Below are positions 25,521-36,694 of a stretch of 64,000 nucleotides of DNA, in pieces. The stretch covers positions 22,506,001 through 22,570,000 of the forward strand of contig NC_039478.1 in NCBI RefSeq assembly GCF_003590095.1. Reading direction: 5' to 3'. This DNA is from Trichoplusia ni. Its lineage: Eukaryota > Arthropoda > Insecta > Lepidoptera > Noctuidae. Below the pieces are notes generated by a model, which searched no databases, had not been told where the DNA came from, and worked only from the letters and a program-made list of their open reading frames with translations. Made by a program: the position numbers and the translations under genes. How positions within the stretch are numbered: the first letter of the stretch is position 1; each line of letters starts with the position of its first letter.

Positions 25521-26682
25521 TGATATCTCAATCCCACGGTAAACTAATACTATACTTAATATCAAAATGGGATGTTTCAGAATTCCATCTAAAAACTAAT
25601 TTACCCTGAAAATTATGTATTCTAAAGTTTACAAGCATTCATTTATTCAACTTAATTTCGGAACTCGTTTACATGCACAGAATATCATACTGAACTGTCA
25701 TTGTAAATGTGTTGCAAACTTTTTGAAACTAGTTTTATTTGAAACAACAAATGGTAATTCATTCTGGCAGTCTGTTTGTCTGTACAGTCGTGGCTCGTGC
25801 TAATTTGCATGTTAATACTAAGATAATTGATGTTAATGATATACAGTATACTTGGAACATGCACTTGTGAATGCGTTGTCTAATATTTTGAAATAGTAGA
25901 AATAGTTTCAGAGAATTGTGAAATAAAAACACGTGGGAACATGTCAGCAGTTGGTAAGAACATTTTTGGATTATTGCTCAAATTTTGAACGCGATTCGTC
26001 TTAATTCGACTCCACCCGTTAACAGATCAGGCTGGTCGGGTTTTTGCTCAAGACTTAGCTATTACTATCGTACCGATTTGCCCAATCTCAAACCTTCGCA
26101 AACAATCGCAGACAGTTTCAATAACATTATTTTTGTAGTCCTAAAAATCCTTACTTCAACAAAAACCGTTTTTTAAGACACAATAAATCAGTCCTTTCAA
26201 ATCCTTGTATGAATTTTAAAGTCTGGTAAGCCGGCAAAATGCATACACAGCGATGGGAGGTAGTTCTTGACAAACAATAGATAAGAGGAAGGCTCGAGGG
26301 CCGGAGGCTTCAAGAGGGGGGGGGAGGCTCATTCATCAGACCTCAACCTCGGACCATGGGACAGAGAACCTCAGAAGAACAAGCGTTGCAGGAAAACATA
26401 CTTTTAGAGCAGAAAATGGACCAGGGTAATGTTCCGTTTCGACTAGTCTTGTTACTTTGATTTGTCAGTTCAGTGGTAGATTTGAGCGATTCTTTAGCAT
26501 TAATGTTTCTTTTTAATGACACCTGCATTTTATTCGTGAATCTTCCGCATCTAAATGATTATATGCCTTACTGGGTGCGGGAGTTGTTTAAAAAAAAAGT
26601 ATCACAACATATCGCGGCAGGCCCAGGCAAAGTTGTTGAGACGAGTTTGGGTCCTTCAACGAAAACTGGAGCAGTAGATATA

Positions 26683-26765
26683 ACTCTCGACATAGAAAGA
26701 TGGAAGGTAGAGAGGTAGGGAGGCTTTTGCCCTGTACTCCTGTAGTGGAACAAACACGGCCTAAA
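26683..26765 (+). mobile_element. Possible RTE 3'-end scrap
   Basis: A frame gives ERWKVE just before GGGAGGCTTTTGCCC and a GTAGTGGAACA segment, in the same order as the RTE scrap at 2823-2893. The match is short and by pattern only. Confidence 0.25.
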
Positions 26766-27085
26766 CGTGATCTGGCAGCCATACCTTCTTCCTGTATAGG
26801 TATCTAACCTCTTTACTACAACCGGCATAGTTACAGAACTATTGATGGACGTTGATCAAAACAGTAAGTTTAAAATAGTCGAAGCAATTACTGTTATTAG
26901 CTCTAAGTAGAGTTGTGACGTCATACTGTCATGTATCGAATGTTGTGGCTAATATTGGACTGTAGGGTATGTCACCTATTACGTATCTACCTATACGTAT
27001 TATTAATTGGAAAAGTTACTTGAATTTATCAGGATAGTTTGGCTCTTTGTTAGATTACATTCTGCTTTTAATTTTGTACTAAGTA

Positions 27086-27352
27086 CTAGCTGTTGCCCAT
27101 GACTTCGTCCCCGTGGGTAGAAGATATAAGTTATGATTTATACCTGCCCCGTTTTTTCCACATTTTACATTGTATCTTCGCTCCTATTAGTCGCAGCGTA
27201 ATGGTTTATAGCTTAAAGCCTTCCTCGATGAATGGTCTATTCAACTCAAAATTTATATAATGATAATGATATTTTTTCAATTTGGACCAGTAGTTCCTGA
27301 GATTAGCGCATTCAAACAAACAAACTCTTCCGCTTTATATATTAAGTATAGA
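27086..27352 (-). mobile_element. Non-autonomous Helitron-like element, family B
   Basis: The reverse strand starts TCTATACTTAATATATAAAG and ends in a GACGAAGTC hairpin patch followed by CAACAGCTAG. It is flanked by A before the 5' end and T after CTAG on the element strand. The order of internal blocks (GTTTGTTTG, CTCAGGAACTACTGGTCC, CGAGGAAGGC, GCGACTAATAGGAGCGAAGA) is the same as in the other family B copies. It contains a small private AT-rich insertion near 27255-27275. Confidence 0.75.
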
Positions 27353-29619
27353 TATGCTCAAGAGTTTTGTTATTATTTCATCCTTATTGAAATGTTTTAG
27401 CTTTAGTATTTTAGGCTTATTTTTGTAGTTGAGTCCAAAACAATTCCCCTTTAATCTAGAATCATCCATTTTTCTGTCTAATTGTGGTAATTCAATAAGT
27501 GGTAATTCTGTGTTATATTTTGTTGTGTTCCAACCTAACTCTCTCGGCCAGTCTCGCAAGCCGCAGTCCGAAATTCTTCTTCAGTTTTAATGCATAGCAC
27601 TTCGGGGTTAGTTTTAGAGTTAATTAAAAAGTAAGCGCTTTAAACTTAAGAATGTGATGCGCGCTTTTTGACGCAGAAACCTTTTTATCTTGTGAATACT
27701 AAAAAGCGCTGTTGCGTTTTGAATTCTTTAGTGGGTATAAAAGGAGTTGCATTTTTTAATTATTAATTCTGCAATAGTCCTTTACATTTTACTTTTGTTT
27801 GCGGCTTTGCCCGTGTGGAAATCAGCTGACTAGTTGAGCGTAATAAGAGAAATAGAAAATTTCATAACGTTTCGTCTTTATCATTTGTGTGTTGTGATGC
27901 TAGTTAAAATTGTTTATTGCTAGAAATAATATCATTCATCTTGACTAATATCAAAAACGATTATTAGTTTGTTTATTAAGCTTTCACTACTAAACCAATA
28001 TAAAGAAATCTTTCACGACAGGATTCACTTTTTTAAACCTGTTCATTTTATCCTGCCAGTACTTAGGCAGTCCTTAACATACCACAAGTATTTAAAAAAA
28101 GGTTTGAAGTAAAGAGGTTCGAAATTAGCTCCATGAACAGCACAATTTGCATGATGTCCCTAATCTTCGCCTGAAGAACTGAAGGACTGAAAATCTGGCT
28201 TAGCATATTAAGGATGAAGGTACTGAAATTGCGGATTATTTTGGTCGGTTTGAAGATCTGAAATTAGTCATTTTGTTTCATGTATTGTTTTTATTATTAG
28301 CTACTCACATGAGTTAACGTTTGACAAGAAGAGCTAGTTCACAAACGTGTCACAATATTGTAATAGTGATGATCATTCTACCTGTCCATATATGCCACTA
28401 AAAATTACACAATAGTTTAGGTAAAAATAAACCCTTTGCTCAGATAATACCGTCATGTAAATATCTTTATTCAAGGCTGTATGGAATAACAACATTTTTG
28501 CATTACAATGATAATTGTGAAATTGTTTTTTAATGTCACAAGGTTGCATCCATAAGTTCTATGACATACATTTTGTCCGCTGTTTGAATCGCGCAGTCCG
28601 TTTATCTTTAATACTGAATCATTTTATTGTATTCCTTCACACGCACTGTGTATCAAGTTATCTAAGATTTAAACGGTTTTAGAAGTCGTACGAAATTACT
28701 TACCAGCAGCTAAAATTAGCCTTCACTTCAGACTATTCTGGACTTCAGACTGTCACAAATAAGGTAGGTATTTGACTTAATCTGCACAGTCCGTCAAACA
28801 GATTTCCAAAAAATAAAACTTTATCTCATTTTATTTTAGCACTTGCGGGAGCTAAAAACATCACATGCTCAAATACCCTATTATTTTTACATTGGCGCGC
28901 TAGTTATTTGGGTGTCCGGGATAACCAGTAACAGATAAACATACCGACAGACAGACTACAGAATTAAAATTTAGTATTACCATGTGTGAAATTATGGTGT
29001 AATGAGTCAAGGTCGCTATCATGACATAATAGATTGAAAGGAAGTCCGAACCCAATTTTTTGAGGACGGAAATTGTGTACACTATTGTTAAAACAATGTG
29101 GCTCTTTTGTTTTAACAGTGTCATAAAACACAGAGTGTTTTTTGTTTTTATAGCAGTAGGTAGGCACTTAATTTGTTAATAGGTCCAGATTTAATTAAAC
29201 CTTTTTAATTAAATTATATTTAGTGTTACGAATGTTCATGTTTATGTTTTTATGCCTGTTGCTAGAAACTGATGGTTTGATGAAAAAATATCAGTGTTCT
29301 CAGGATTTTTTTTTCTTATGGGACTTAAATGTAACTTGAAAATCTTTCTTTTTTTACGAGGTCTCCACACGACGATGTTTCAACTAAGACTATTTATTTA
29401 ATCAAGAAATGCGTATAGTTACAATTGATCGTATTTTATAACAGTCTTTTATAATCGCGTGATTCGTTTGACGCAGAACGGTTTATCTAGATAATCCTCT
29501 TATAATGATCTATGAGATCAGCTATGTATCTACGGAAATAGTGAGTCTTTCTCGTTCCCTTGTGGTAGACGGGAGGTGTGAAACAAATGAAAGATTCAAA
29601 CAACGAAATCTTCACTTTA
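27353..29619. other. Non-coding DNA, no gene recognised
   Basis: Only short frames with no recognisable features. GGGTATAAAAGG at about 27735 is a good TATA-box match, but no coding sequence or convincing initiator follows it, so I do not call a promoter. Confidence 0.4.
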
Positions 29620-29632
29620 AGATACATATTAT
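29620..29632. repeat. Target-site duplication, left copy (5S-derived SINE)
   Basis: AGATACATATTAT, matched at 29996-30008 by AGATGCATATTAT (12 of 13 bases). Confidence 0.7.
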
Positions 29633-29995
29633 CATTCATCGGCCTAGCCTTCTCCCAACTATGTTGGGGTCGGCTACCAGTCCAACCGGTTTCAGCTAAG
29701 TACCAGTGTTTTACAAGGAGCGACTGCCTATTTGACCTCCTTAACCCAGTTACCTGGGCAACACGATACCCCTTGGTTAGACTGGCTGTCAGACTTTATC
29801 AAGCTTCTGACTACCTGTAACGACTGTCAAAGCTGTAGGAATAACAGCCGGGACCCACAATTTATCGTGCCTTCCGAAACACGGAGGAACTCGTTATGAC
29901 AAAGATGGTCACCCATCTACGGACCAACCGCGTCAAGCATAGCTTAACCTGTGATCGAATCACTTATGCGGTTATAGCTTAGCCACGAGCTCCTC
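29633..29995 (-). mobile_element. 5S-rRNA-derived SINE (SINE3-like) with RTE-type tail
   Basis: On the reverse strand, the first roughly 110 bases follow a 5S rRNA gene: TTCGATCACAGG, then TTAAGCTATGCTTGACGCGG, then TTGGTCCGTAGATGGGTGACC, then CCTCCGTG. These correspond to the box A, intermediate element and box C blocks of the 5S internal promoter. A unique body follows. The end is GCCGACCCCAACATAGTTGG followed by GAGAAGGC..GATGAATGAT, which matches the tail of the RTE LINE at 39500-39554. A 13-bp target-site duplication (one mismatch) brackets the element. It resembles the SINE3 class, and RTE enzymes probably mobilised it. Confidence 0.8.
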
Positions 29996-30008
29996 AGATG
30001 CATATTAT
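29996..30008. repeat. Target-site duplication, right copy (5S-derived SINE)
   Basis: Right-hand partner of 29620-29632. Confidence 0.7.
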
Positions 30009-30266
30009 ATTCTTTCTAAATTACGGTAAACAATCCAAAATTTCCAAAAAATATCGTGTGTGGTGATACTGCATTTCAATGCGAAAACGATAAATCAATA
30101 TTTTTCAATAAGTGAAAATCTCGGGTGACGTCACATACCAATATACTTTTACCGACAAGTGACCTTAGTAGTCCTCCTTAAATATGTTAGACCATCTTTG
30201 TCTGGCTTTATCTTCGTAGATGAATAAAATGAACCAAAATAGCATTCATTCATAAATTTTAAATAT

Positions 30267-30446
30267 TCTTCTTCTAATATATAAAATTCCCGTGTCACGA
30301 TGTTAGTTACCGTACTCCTCCGAAACGGTTCGAGCGATTTTTATGAAATTTTGTATTTTTTGTGTTTTTATTTTTTATTATGTGGCATTATAAATACATA
30401 CAACTAGAAAAAAAAACATCAAAACAACGTTTGCGGGGTCAGCTAG
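30267..30446 (+). mobile_element. Non-autonomous Helitron-like element, family E
   Basis: It starts TCTTCTTCTAATATATAAAA, contains CGTGTCACGATGTTAGTTAC and ACTCCTCCGAAACGG blocks, and ends GCGGGGTCAGCTAG followed by T. The 5' TC, 3' CTAG and lack of target duplication fit Helitron ends. The body differs from families B and D. The 5' limit is approximate. Confidence 0.5.
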
Positions 30447-31905
30447 TATTTAATAAAAGAAGCGAAGTTAATGAACTATATTAGAACCGTTCCTGAACCG
30501 TTCCTGTTTTTGTTTTTAACCGTTTCGCCGCATATTCTTTTCCTTTACGTTTCAGGCCGGTTAGCAACATTTTAGCTAACCCTACTCGGTATAGATTACT
30601 TCGGGCTAAGTCGGGGTAACTAATGAGTTTTGCCTACGAACGGACGCATTCGTTTCTAATTACCCCGTATTTTATGTTTTCAACGCTAAATACGTGTTCT
30701 CGCTGTTTGTTCTACAAATCTTATTTAATTGTCAGTTTGTATTGTTACAAGTAAAATAATGTTTGTTTTTTGTTTAATAATAGATATGTATATGAGAGTC
30801 AGATTATACAACCATTTTACAGTAATAACGTCTTTAAATAATTTACGGAAGTGGGATATTATTTTCTTATAGATACATCATCAATCATCAAGGTTAATTG
30901 ATGTGTTTCTAACCTAATTCTCATTGCTCTTTTCAAATTATTTTCAAACCCCGCGCAATAAGAGATTCAAGTCTGTCTGTGGCAGATAGCTGCCGAACGG
31001 ATTGAGTGATTTCATTTTGGGCAAACTAAAATGAAATCGCTCAGTTAAGTTATCTGCCAGTGTACTAAGACATGTATACTCGAGTATAATCGAACCATTA
31101 AAAGTTACAGGGGGTAAACGTTTTTACCTTGAGTTTTTTAATTTTTTTATGTATGTAAAAGTAGCAATGACGTGCTGTATTATAGACTTTGTTGCGCCGT
31201 TTGTTCTCTCTAAGTACTTAGAAAGTGGTGAAGAGCGGGCAATACAAGGCGCTGTCCATTTGTTTAACGTGCTAAAATTGCTACTTTGTAGTCATTATTT
31301 AATTAATGTTTACCATTTGCCTGCCCATGACTCATAAAACATTGCTATTGTTGAACGTTGTTCATTTTAAAGTTGTTCATTTTGATTGATTCCTTCTTTT
31401 CTAGTTCCTTAGTTTCGTAGACCTGCATGGTTTTACACAGCCTTTACTGAAACTCACGTGCATACTATATTTATATTACTTTTTCCTCTATTAATACATT
31501 TTATCTCAAATAAGGTGCACGCTTGTTACCTCACTAAGGTTATCTGTAACATATTAATAAATTCAGTGCCATTTATTTTATTAAAGATAAGATAGCTTAA
31601 TGCTATAAATATAGAATCAGGCTTTTGTCTCAATTTGTACGATTAATTTTTATCACAGCAATAAATTAAAAGCTTATGATGAATTCTCTTAGCGAGGTAC
31701 GTTACGTACCAAAAATATGATTTCCAACTCCTTGTCTTATATTACTAGATGAATTCAGACCTTAAACATAATTTTTAAAGTGATTGTTAATTGTCATTTT
31801 AACTTGCGGCAAGCGTGGCCCAAAAATGACCGATAAAAATAAATCAATATGGTAGGTATATTTATTTATTTTTATTTAGTAAAATATAGCTGTCATCGAC
31901 AGTAC
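30447..31905. other. Non-coding DNA with an imperfect hairpin
   Basis: No recognisable gene. The only notable structure is the imperfect inverted repeat at 30980-31059. Frames are 62 codons or shorter. Confidence 0.45.
30980..31059. repeat. Imperfect long hairpin
   Basis: The left arm TGGCAGATAGCTGCC...GAGTGATTTCATTTT pairs with the right arm AAAATGAAATCGCTC...TATCTGCCA around a loop of about 8 bases. The loop-proximal part is nearly perfect and the arms differ by a few bases in the middle. It may be a foldback element or a transcribed hairpin. Confidence 0.65.
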
Positions 31906-31909
31906 CTAA

Positions 31910-31943
31910 ATAAATAATAAATAAATAAATAAATAAATAAATC
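31910..31943. repeat. (TAAA)n tract forming the LINE 3' tail
   Basis: Tandem TAAA units on the plus strand, TTTA on the LINE strand, sit exactly at the 3' end of the element and are its tail. Confidence 0.8.
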
Positions 31944-32331
31944 ATTTATTATCTCTTCACAATAGGCCTTAAAGTAACTTAACACTGTAAGATAGAAACA
32001 ACTTGAGTTCAACCTATGTGAGAGACTGGTGCCTAATGTAGGTTTTATAGATTAAAACCTGTGTTATAGGTCACCAGTGCCCCACCCTCGGTTAGAAACT
32101 AAACAAATTATAAACAAACCGTGAGAGGAGAAATAAAGAAAGAAAATAATTAAAGTACTAGAGCTTACAACAGAACATTAAATTGAAGTTTTTTTTTTTT
32201 TTTATATTCCAGTTAATGTGTTATGAGGTGTATTAGTGGTGATAGTAGAAGTTAGGGAGTAAATGAGATAGTGTAAGTGTGAGTATATTTATGATGGTTG
32301 CGAGAGACATATAGTATGATAGCACGAAAGT

Positions 32332-32799
32332 CTAAGAGAGAATGGATAAGAGTTTCTCGGTTTGGTCGTAATCACACGTTTTTAAATAAGCCTGAACAAT
32401 CATACTACACTTATATTTAGTTTCTGGGTAAAAATTGAGAATGTTATTCAATTTGTTATATAGGTAGACACCAAGGAAATCGGAAAATTTTTGTGAGAAG
32501 CTTGTTTTGACTCGCAAATTAGGACAGACTTTGCCTCTACGTTGTTTAAGAAGATTTGGATCAAAGTACAGTTCACTGTGTTTTTTTATTATAAGACGTA
32601 GAATAAACGTCTGACGAACAGTAAGGATATCCCATTCTCTGTACAGATCAACGGTCGGGTATCGAAAGGGAAGACCTGCGCCAACCTTGAGTACAGCCCG
32701 CTGAGCTCTTTCCACTTCAATCAAGTGTGTTTTAGCAGCTCCTCCCCAAGAAGTTATACAGTAATCAATAAGAGAATGGCATAAGGCATAATAAATCAT
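32332..32799 (-). pseudogene. LINE ORF2, C-terminal part
   Basis: This 155-codon piece is the segment downstream of the reverse transcriptase. It contains HSLIDYCITSWGGAA and ERAQRAVLKV, the conserved post-thumb pattern of CR1/Jockey-type ORF2 (SxLxYGIxxWGxA ... LQRRAIR). It lies in a different frame from the reverse transcriptase segment, which ends at 32837. In the interval between them another frame continues coding-like sequence (FKILRQCANKKTIAM), so a single-base indel near 32840-32870 split the ORF. The stop at 32332 appears to be the true ORF2 end, with about 420 bp of 3' UTR after it. Confidence 0.8.
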
Positions 32800-32836
32800 C
32801 GCTATTGTCTTTTTGTTGGCACATTGTCGCAGTATT

Positions 32837-34288
32837 TTAAATATGTATATAAGTTAAAAGTCTAGGCACGAGGCTATGTATATGTGGAAGAAAAGAAAGG
32901 TGTTGATCGATGGTAATGCCTAAATACTTAATGGTTTTGGTTCTTTCAAGGGGTGGACAAGAACACATTTTAGCTGAGGTGTCTCCACAGGTGTGAGCAA
33001 TGACAGTAAGAATTAGGGGTGGTAATAGATCTGGTTTAATTGAGAAAGTAACAAGTTTAGTTTTAGTAACGTTAAGTGTTAGCATGTTTAATTGCAACCA
33101 CTCCGACACCCGATCAAGACCAGTTTGGGCATTAGCAAAAACCTCCTCCCAACTATCACCGCTAAAAAATAGGGCGGTGTCATCGGCAAAGGTAATGATT
33201 TTTCCTTGGTGGAGAGATAGTTGGCAGAGGTCATTAATATACGCCAAGAAAAGGGTTGGCCCCATTATGCTGCCCTGCGGCACGCCAAAATTGACAGATA
33301 TTTCGTCACTTAAGGAGTCATTGATCCTAACTCTCTGTATTCTGCCGCAAAGATAATCCTCCATTAATGCAAGTGGTGTTCCCCTAATACCCAAGTTGAA
33401 CAGCTTTCCCAGAAGGTGAGGGATAGAGACTGTGTCGAACGCCTTAGCAAGGTCTAGGAAAACAGTAAGACATTTCCTCCTCACATCTAAACTGGCAACA
33501 ACTGAGTTAACCAGCTCATGTACAGCATCGTTTGTACATTTACTAGCTCGAAAGCCGAATTGGGAAGGAGAAAGAAGGGCATTTGATTCCAGGAATTTAG
33601 TAAGTCGTTGGTTTATGAGACGTTCCAGGATCTTGGAGAGCGTTGGGAGGATAGAGATGGGTCGATAGTTATTTACACAATCCCTGTCACCGCCTTTATA
33701 AATAGGTTTTATGACTGCGATTTTAAATGCACTAGGAAAAACTCCTGTAGAAATTGCCAAATTGCAGATATGCGTGATTGAGGGAGCGAGGGCATATGCG
33801 TATCTTTTAATCAACCTACTGCTCAGCTGGTCAATCCCAACAGCACAGTTATCTTTTAAGCCTAAGATTAGAGTTAGTATTTCTGTCTCGTCTGTGGGGA
33901 GAATGGCCAGCGAGTGAAGTGGATTTGGTATCGAATCGAGATTGGACTGTGAAGGGTTACGTTTTGGTGGGTGAATCTTTTGAGCCAGCTTAGATCCAAT
34001 AGTTGCGAAGAACTCGTTTACTTTATTTACATCTACATGTGGGCTAGCAGATGACAATAGATGTGAGGCATCGTCTGTAATTTTATTGGTACCACAAATA
34101 CCTTTGACTGTATCCCACAGCTGCTTCTTGTCACCTTTGGCCTTTTCGATCTCCCGTTTTTCGTAATTACGTTTAGCTTTTTTTAGCTGTTGGTTGCAGA
34201 AATTTCGATATCGCTTATAAGTTGTTTTAATTACTTCATTTTCAGGATTTCGTTTTAACTTTTTATAGAGGTTGTCTCGATTCCTCAT
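32837..34288 (-). pseudogene. LINE ORF2, reverse transcriptase domain
   Basis: The 483-codon segment has all core reverse transcriptase motifs in order: IYKGGDRDCVNNYRPISILP (about residues 196-215), SQFGFR (243-248), motif A FLDLAKAFD (277-285), motif B GVPQGSIMGP (335-344) and motif C FADD (367-370, at 33179-33190), then LNVTKTKLVTF and IKYLGITID. The two aspartates of motif C and the motif A aspartate are intact. The frame opens after a frameshift: coding-like sequence upstream (KTARRKLITKPWITIG) runs in this frame back to about 34375, overlapping the endonuclease segment. The M at 34288 is therefore not a biological start. Confidence 0.9.
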
Positions 34289-34350
34289 ACAGCGAAGTAG
34301 TCCTATCGTAATCCACGGTTTAGTGATCAGTTTTCTTCTGGCAGTTTTAA

Positions 34351-35277
34351 CTACTTGGGAATTATTATTAATAGCTGTAGACAGATATGTTGTAAAAGAT
34401 CCGTGGCGGTATTCACTGCGGAACAGTCTAATATTTGTTGAAAGTTCATACCCATAACAACATTATCTAAGTTTTCGTAGTTAATTATCCTATATGATCT
34501 ATTTAGGTAATCTAAACGAGATTTGCGTCGACAACTTGCGCCCACACATTCGTGATCGGTGATTGAAGATTCGAACACAAAACAAACAACATCCATATTA
34601 GTTTTGAGCATCATATGATCCAGGCTTGTTAGTCCCTGACGCGTCGGAAGGGAATGCCCGGGTAAAATACCGTGGCTGGCTAAGATGTTGAGATATTTAA
34701 GTGAGCGTGGATCAGAACTATTTGGTACGATGTCGATATTAATATCGCCGCACAGAAAAATATTTCTAAAAGTTTTTAACTTTAAGAGAAGAAGATCTAA
34801 TGAGTCTAAGAAATTAGTAGTATCATGCTGTGAAGGCGGGCGATATATTCCGATAATACATGTGTCTCGCCCCAATTTAAGTACAAGACAGTTGGCATCA
34901 GTGACTGAGTGTTCTTCGCATTTGACTTTAAGGTGCTTGTTGTAATAGACAACAACTACTCCTTCATTCTGCGTTCTATTTAACGATGTCGCGGCGTGGT
35001 AGTAGTTATCAAGTGTAGGAATCGCGTTAGCACACGACAGCCAACATTCTGTAAGGACTAGGAAATCCCATGCAATCTCCGATCTTTGGAGCAGGGTAAA
35101 AAAGTTGGCCAAGTTGTGATTAATACTACGAATGTTTTGTGATAAAATATTAAGAGTGAATTTATTTTTGAATGTGTGATTTTTAGCACTTTCTATGTCA
35201 CAAGAAATCGTTTTTGCTACTTGAAATGAGTCCAGATCCAAGTTTAGTGACTCAATATTTTGCATAATTATTTCCAA
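34351..35277 (-). pseudogene. LINE ORF2, AP-type endonuclease domain
   Basis: A 308-codon segment with the exonuclease/endonuclease/phosphatase fold motifs of LINE endonucleases: QNIRS (residues 47-51), TECWL (76-80), YRPP (145-148), GDIN (177-180), SLDHMML (218-224) and TDHE (240-243). It would nick the target DNA to start target-primed reverse transcription. The frame is lost near 34365-34385, where a neighbouring frame takes over and leads into the reverse transcriptase. The start at 35277 is plausible because a spacer of nearly 400 bp separates it from ORF1. Confidence 0.88.
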
Positions 35278-35663
35278 CTAATTACAATGGAATATCTAAT
35301 ATCACGTCTGACCACAGACGTGACAGAATGGTAAAAAATGGGTAACTTTGGATCTGGTGGTCGAGTAGCAATAAGATTATAACTATTTCTGTAATGTTCT
35401 CGCGTGTGTGGGGTGTTGTGAGTTAAATGAAAATTGTGAGTGTTATCTATGTATGTTGCGTATATTGAGGTGGTGTTCTTTATGAGTATGTAAGTTATTC
35501 TGTAAAAAGAGATTTGTTCTGAGTTATGCTTCAATTTAATATTATTTACAAAAGTATGGATAAAAAGACTTAAAAGTATAAAACTTAAAAATAGATTATA
35601 CGGTTGGACTGATTTACACGGAAAAGTAATAACAAGAGAATGTAAGCGGAGTGCAACACCTAG

Positions 35664-36050
35664 TCATGCAATCAGTTTATTCAGCTCCGACTCATCAGCA
35701 ATGTGTTTCGGAGATGATCCTTCATTTTCCTTAATATACACCTTCCCATAAGAAGTCCAGGCAGCAGTAAGTGTCTTATTTTTGACCAATAAGCGCGCCT
35801 TGTAAAATAATTTTCTTGTTCGATGCGTGAGGTATTCCGAAATAAAAATAGTGCGTATTTCACCAGGAAGTTTTATTAACGAGGTGTTAAGCTGCGGGTC
35901 GCTATTTTCACGTTTTTGTTTATTGAATTTTTTTAGTGAAGATATTAAAGTTTCCTTTCGACGCATAGTAGTAAGGTCAACCACTATGGTTTGTGATCTA
36001 TTCCTATACACGTCTCTTATCTCTGATTCTAACAGTGATTCCTGTTTCAA
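35664..36050 (-). pseudogene. LINE ORF1, C-terminal FP25K-like domain
   Basis: 128 codons whose second half (IFISEYLTHRTRKLFYKARL, then TAAWTSYGKVYIKENEGSSP) matches the family pattern of the domain named after the baculovirus FP25K protein, which is also common in ORF1 of insect LINEs. The first part (RNRSQTIVVDL) belongs to the preceding RNA-binding-like region. The methionine at 36050 is internal: in the same frame coding-like sequence continues upstream to about 36150, overlapping the end of the N-terminal segment. In the LINE the protein would be an RNA-binding partner of ORF2. Its context is a retrotransposon, not an integrated virus. Confidence 0.8.
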
Positions 36051-36127
36051 TGCTAAACTAATATTTTGAATTATGTTTGTCAGAGCTTCCCTGTTTTCAC
36101 CTTCCTGTTTCGGTATGTTTCGGATTT

Positions 36128-36694
36128 CTAGAGTTGTGGAACGAACATGCTTTCTTGGACCTCGAGCTGATTTTCCAGGATTGCTACTCGATTTTTATAC
36201 TCTTTATTCTCGATTTCTAAGTTATTGATTTTCTGTAAGAGCTCCAAGTGTTGCAGAGACTGGGTGTCCAAAGTATTTTTAATTTCCTGGTTCTGAGCAG
36301 TAATGGAATTCAAAGTGTCATGTAGCAGTTGAAACTTTATGTCTTGTTGGTCTATAAGCTCGGCAAACAAAGCTCTAATCTCGGTAGAGGAAGAAGGAGA
36401 AGGTGGTGAAATACCACCAAAGCTCCGCTTCTGGCGTTTAGTTACATTAAAGTAATTGTTTCCGGATTCAACATTTTGTGTTTCGTGGAGTGCTGTATCA
36501 GAGTGGTAATGAGTAGGATTACTCGGATTTAGGTCAAGAAGTTGCGATGACGGCGGTGAACGCTGGACTGACATCCTAAGTATATGCTTCGTAGTACTAG
36601 GGTCGCAGGAACGGGTGAAACTTGCGTACGCGCGGTCTGTACAGAGCTTTATTGTGCGTGCGTGCGTGCGTGTGAAGTGACCTTGTACGTACAA
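36128..36694 (-). pseudogene. LINE ORF1, N-terminal coiled-coil part
   Basis: 188 codons. The likely real start is the internal methionine at 36572-36574, where the protein becomes SVQRSPPSSQ, a typical LINE ORF1 opening. The first 40 residues read through the 5' UTR, including a CGTG repeat. Residues about 105-185 are heptad-like (LLQKINNLEIENKEYKNRVA) and predicted to form a coiled coil for trimerisation. A single-base indel near 36145-36155 shifts the frame, and this piece then ends at a premature stop. The FP25K-like half continues in the neighbouring frame. Confidence 0.78.

Larger units (their letters stand above)
21901..27085. other. Non-coding DNA, no gene recognised
   Basis: All frames are under 90 codons. 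Features are a perfect short palindrome at 25492-25520, a G run at 26315-26324 beside a purine-rich patch, and at about 26683-26765 a stretch (GGAGGCTTTTGCCCTG) resembling an RTE 3' end. Frames near 26473-26828 read through that repeat-like patch on both strands and do not look like genes. Confidence 0.4.

Noticed and set aside
27725..27770. A promoter at GGGTATAAAAGG
   Set aside because: A single TATA match in AT-rich DNA with no initiator or downstream gene.
29876..29995. A 5S rRNA gene
   Set aside because: Similarity is patchy, the 3' part diverges, and the unit continues into a SINE body with an RTE tail.
33000..33356. Plus-strand frames across the LINE (33000-33917, 34272-34457, 34685-34945)
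   Set aside because: Antisense shadows of the reverse transcriptase and endonuclease ORFs.
35268..35534. 88-codon frame between LINE ORF1 and ORF2
   Set aside because: It lies in the spacer, overlaps the ORF2 start and shows no conserved domain.
35664..36050. An integrated baculovirus gene
   Set aside because: The FP25K-like domain sits in ORF1 of a LINE with adjacent endonuclease and reverse transcriptase. No other viral gene is present.
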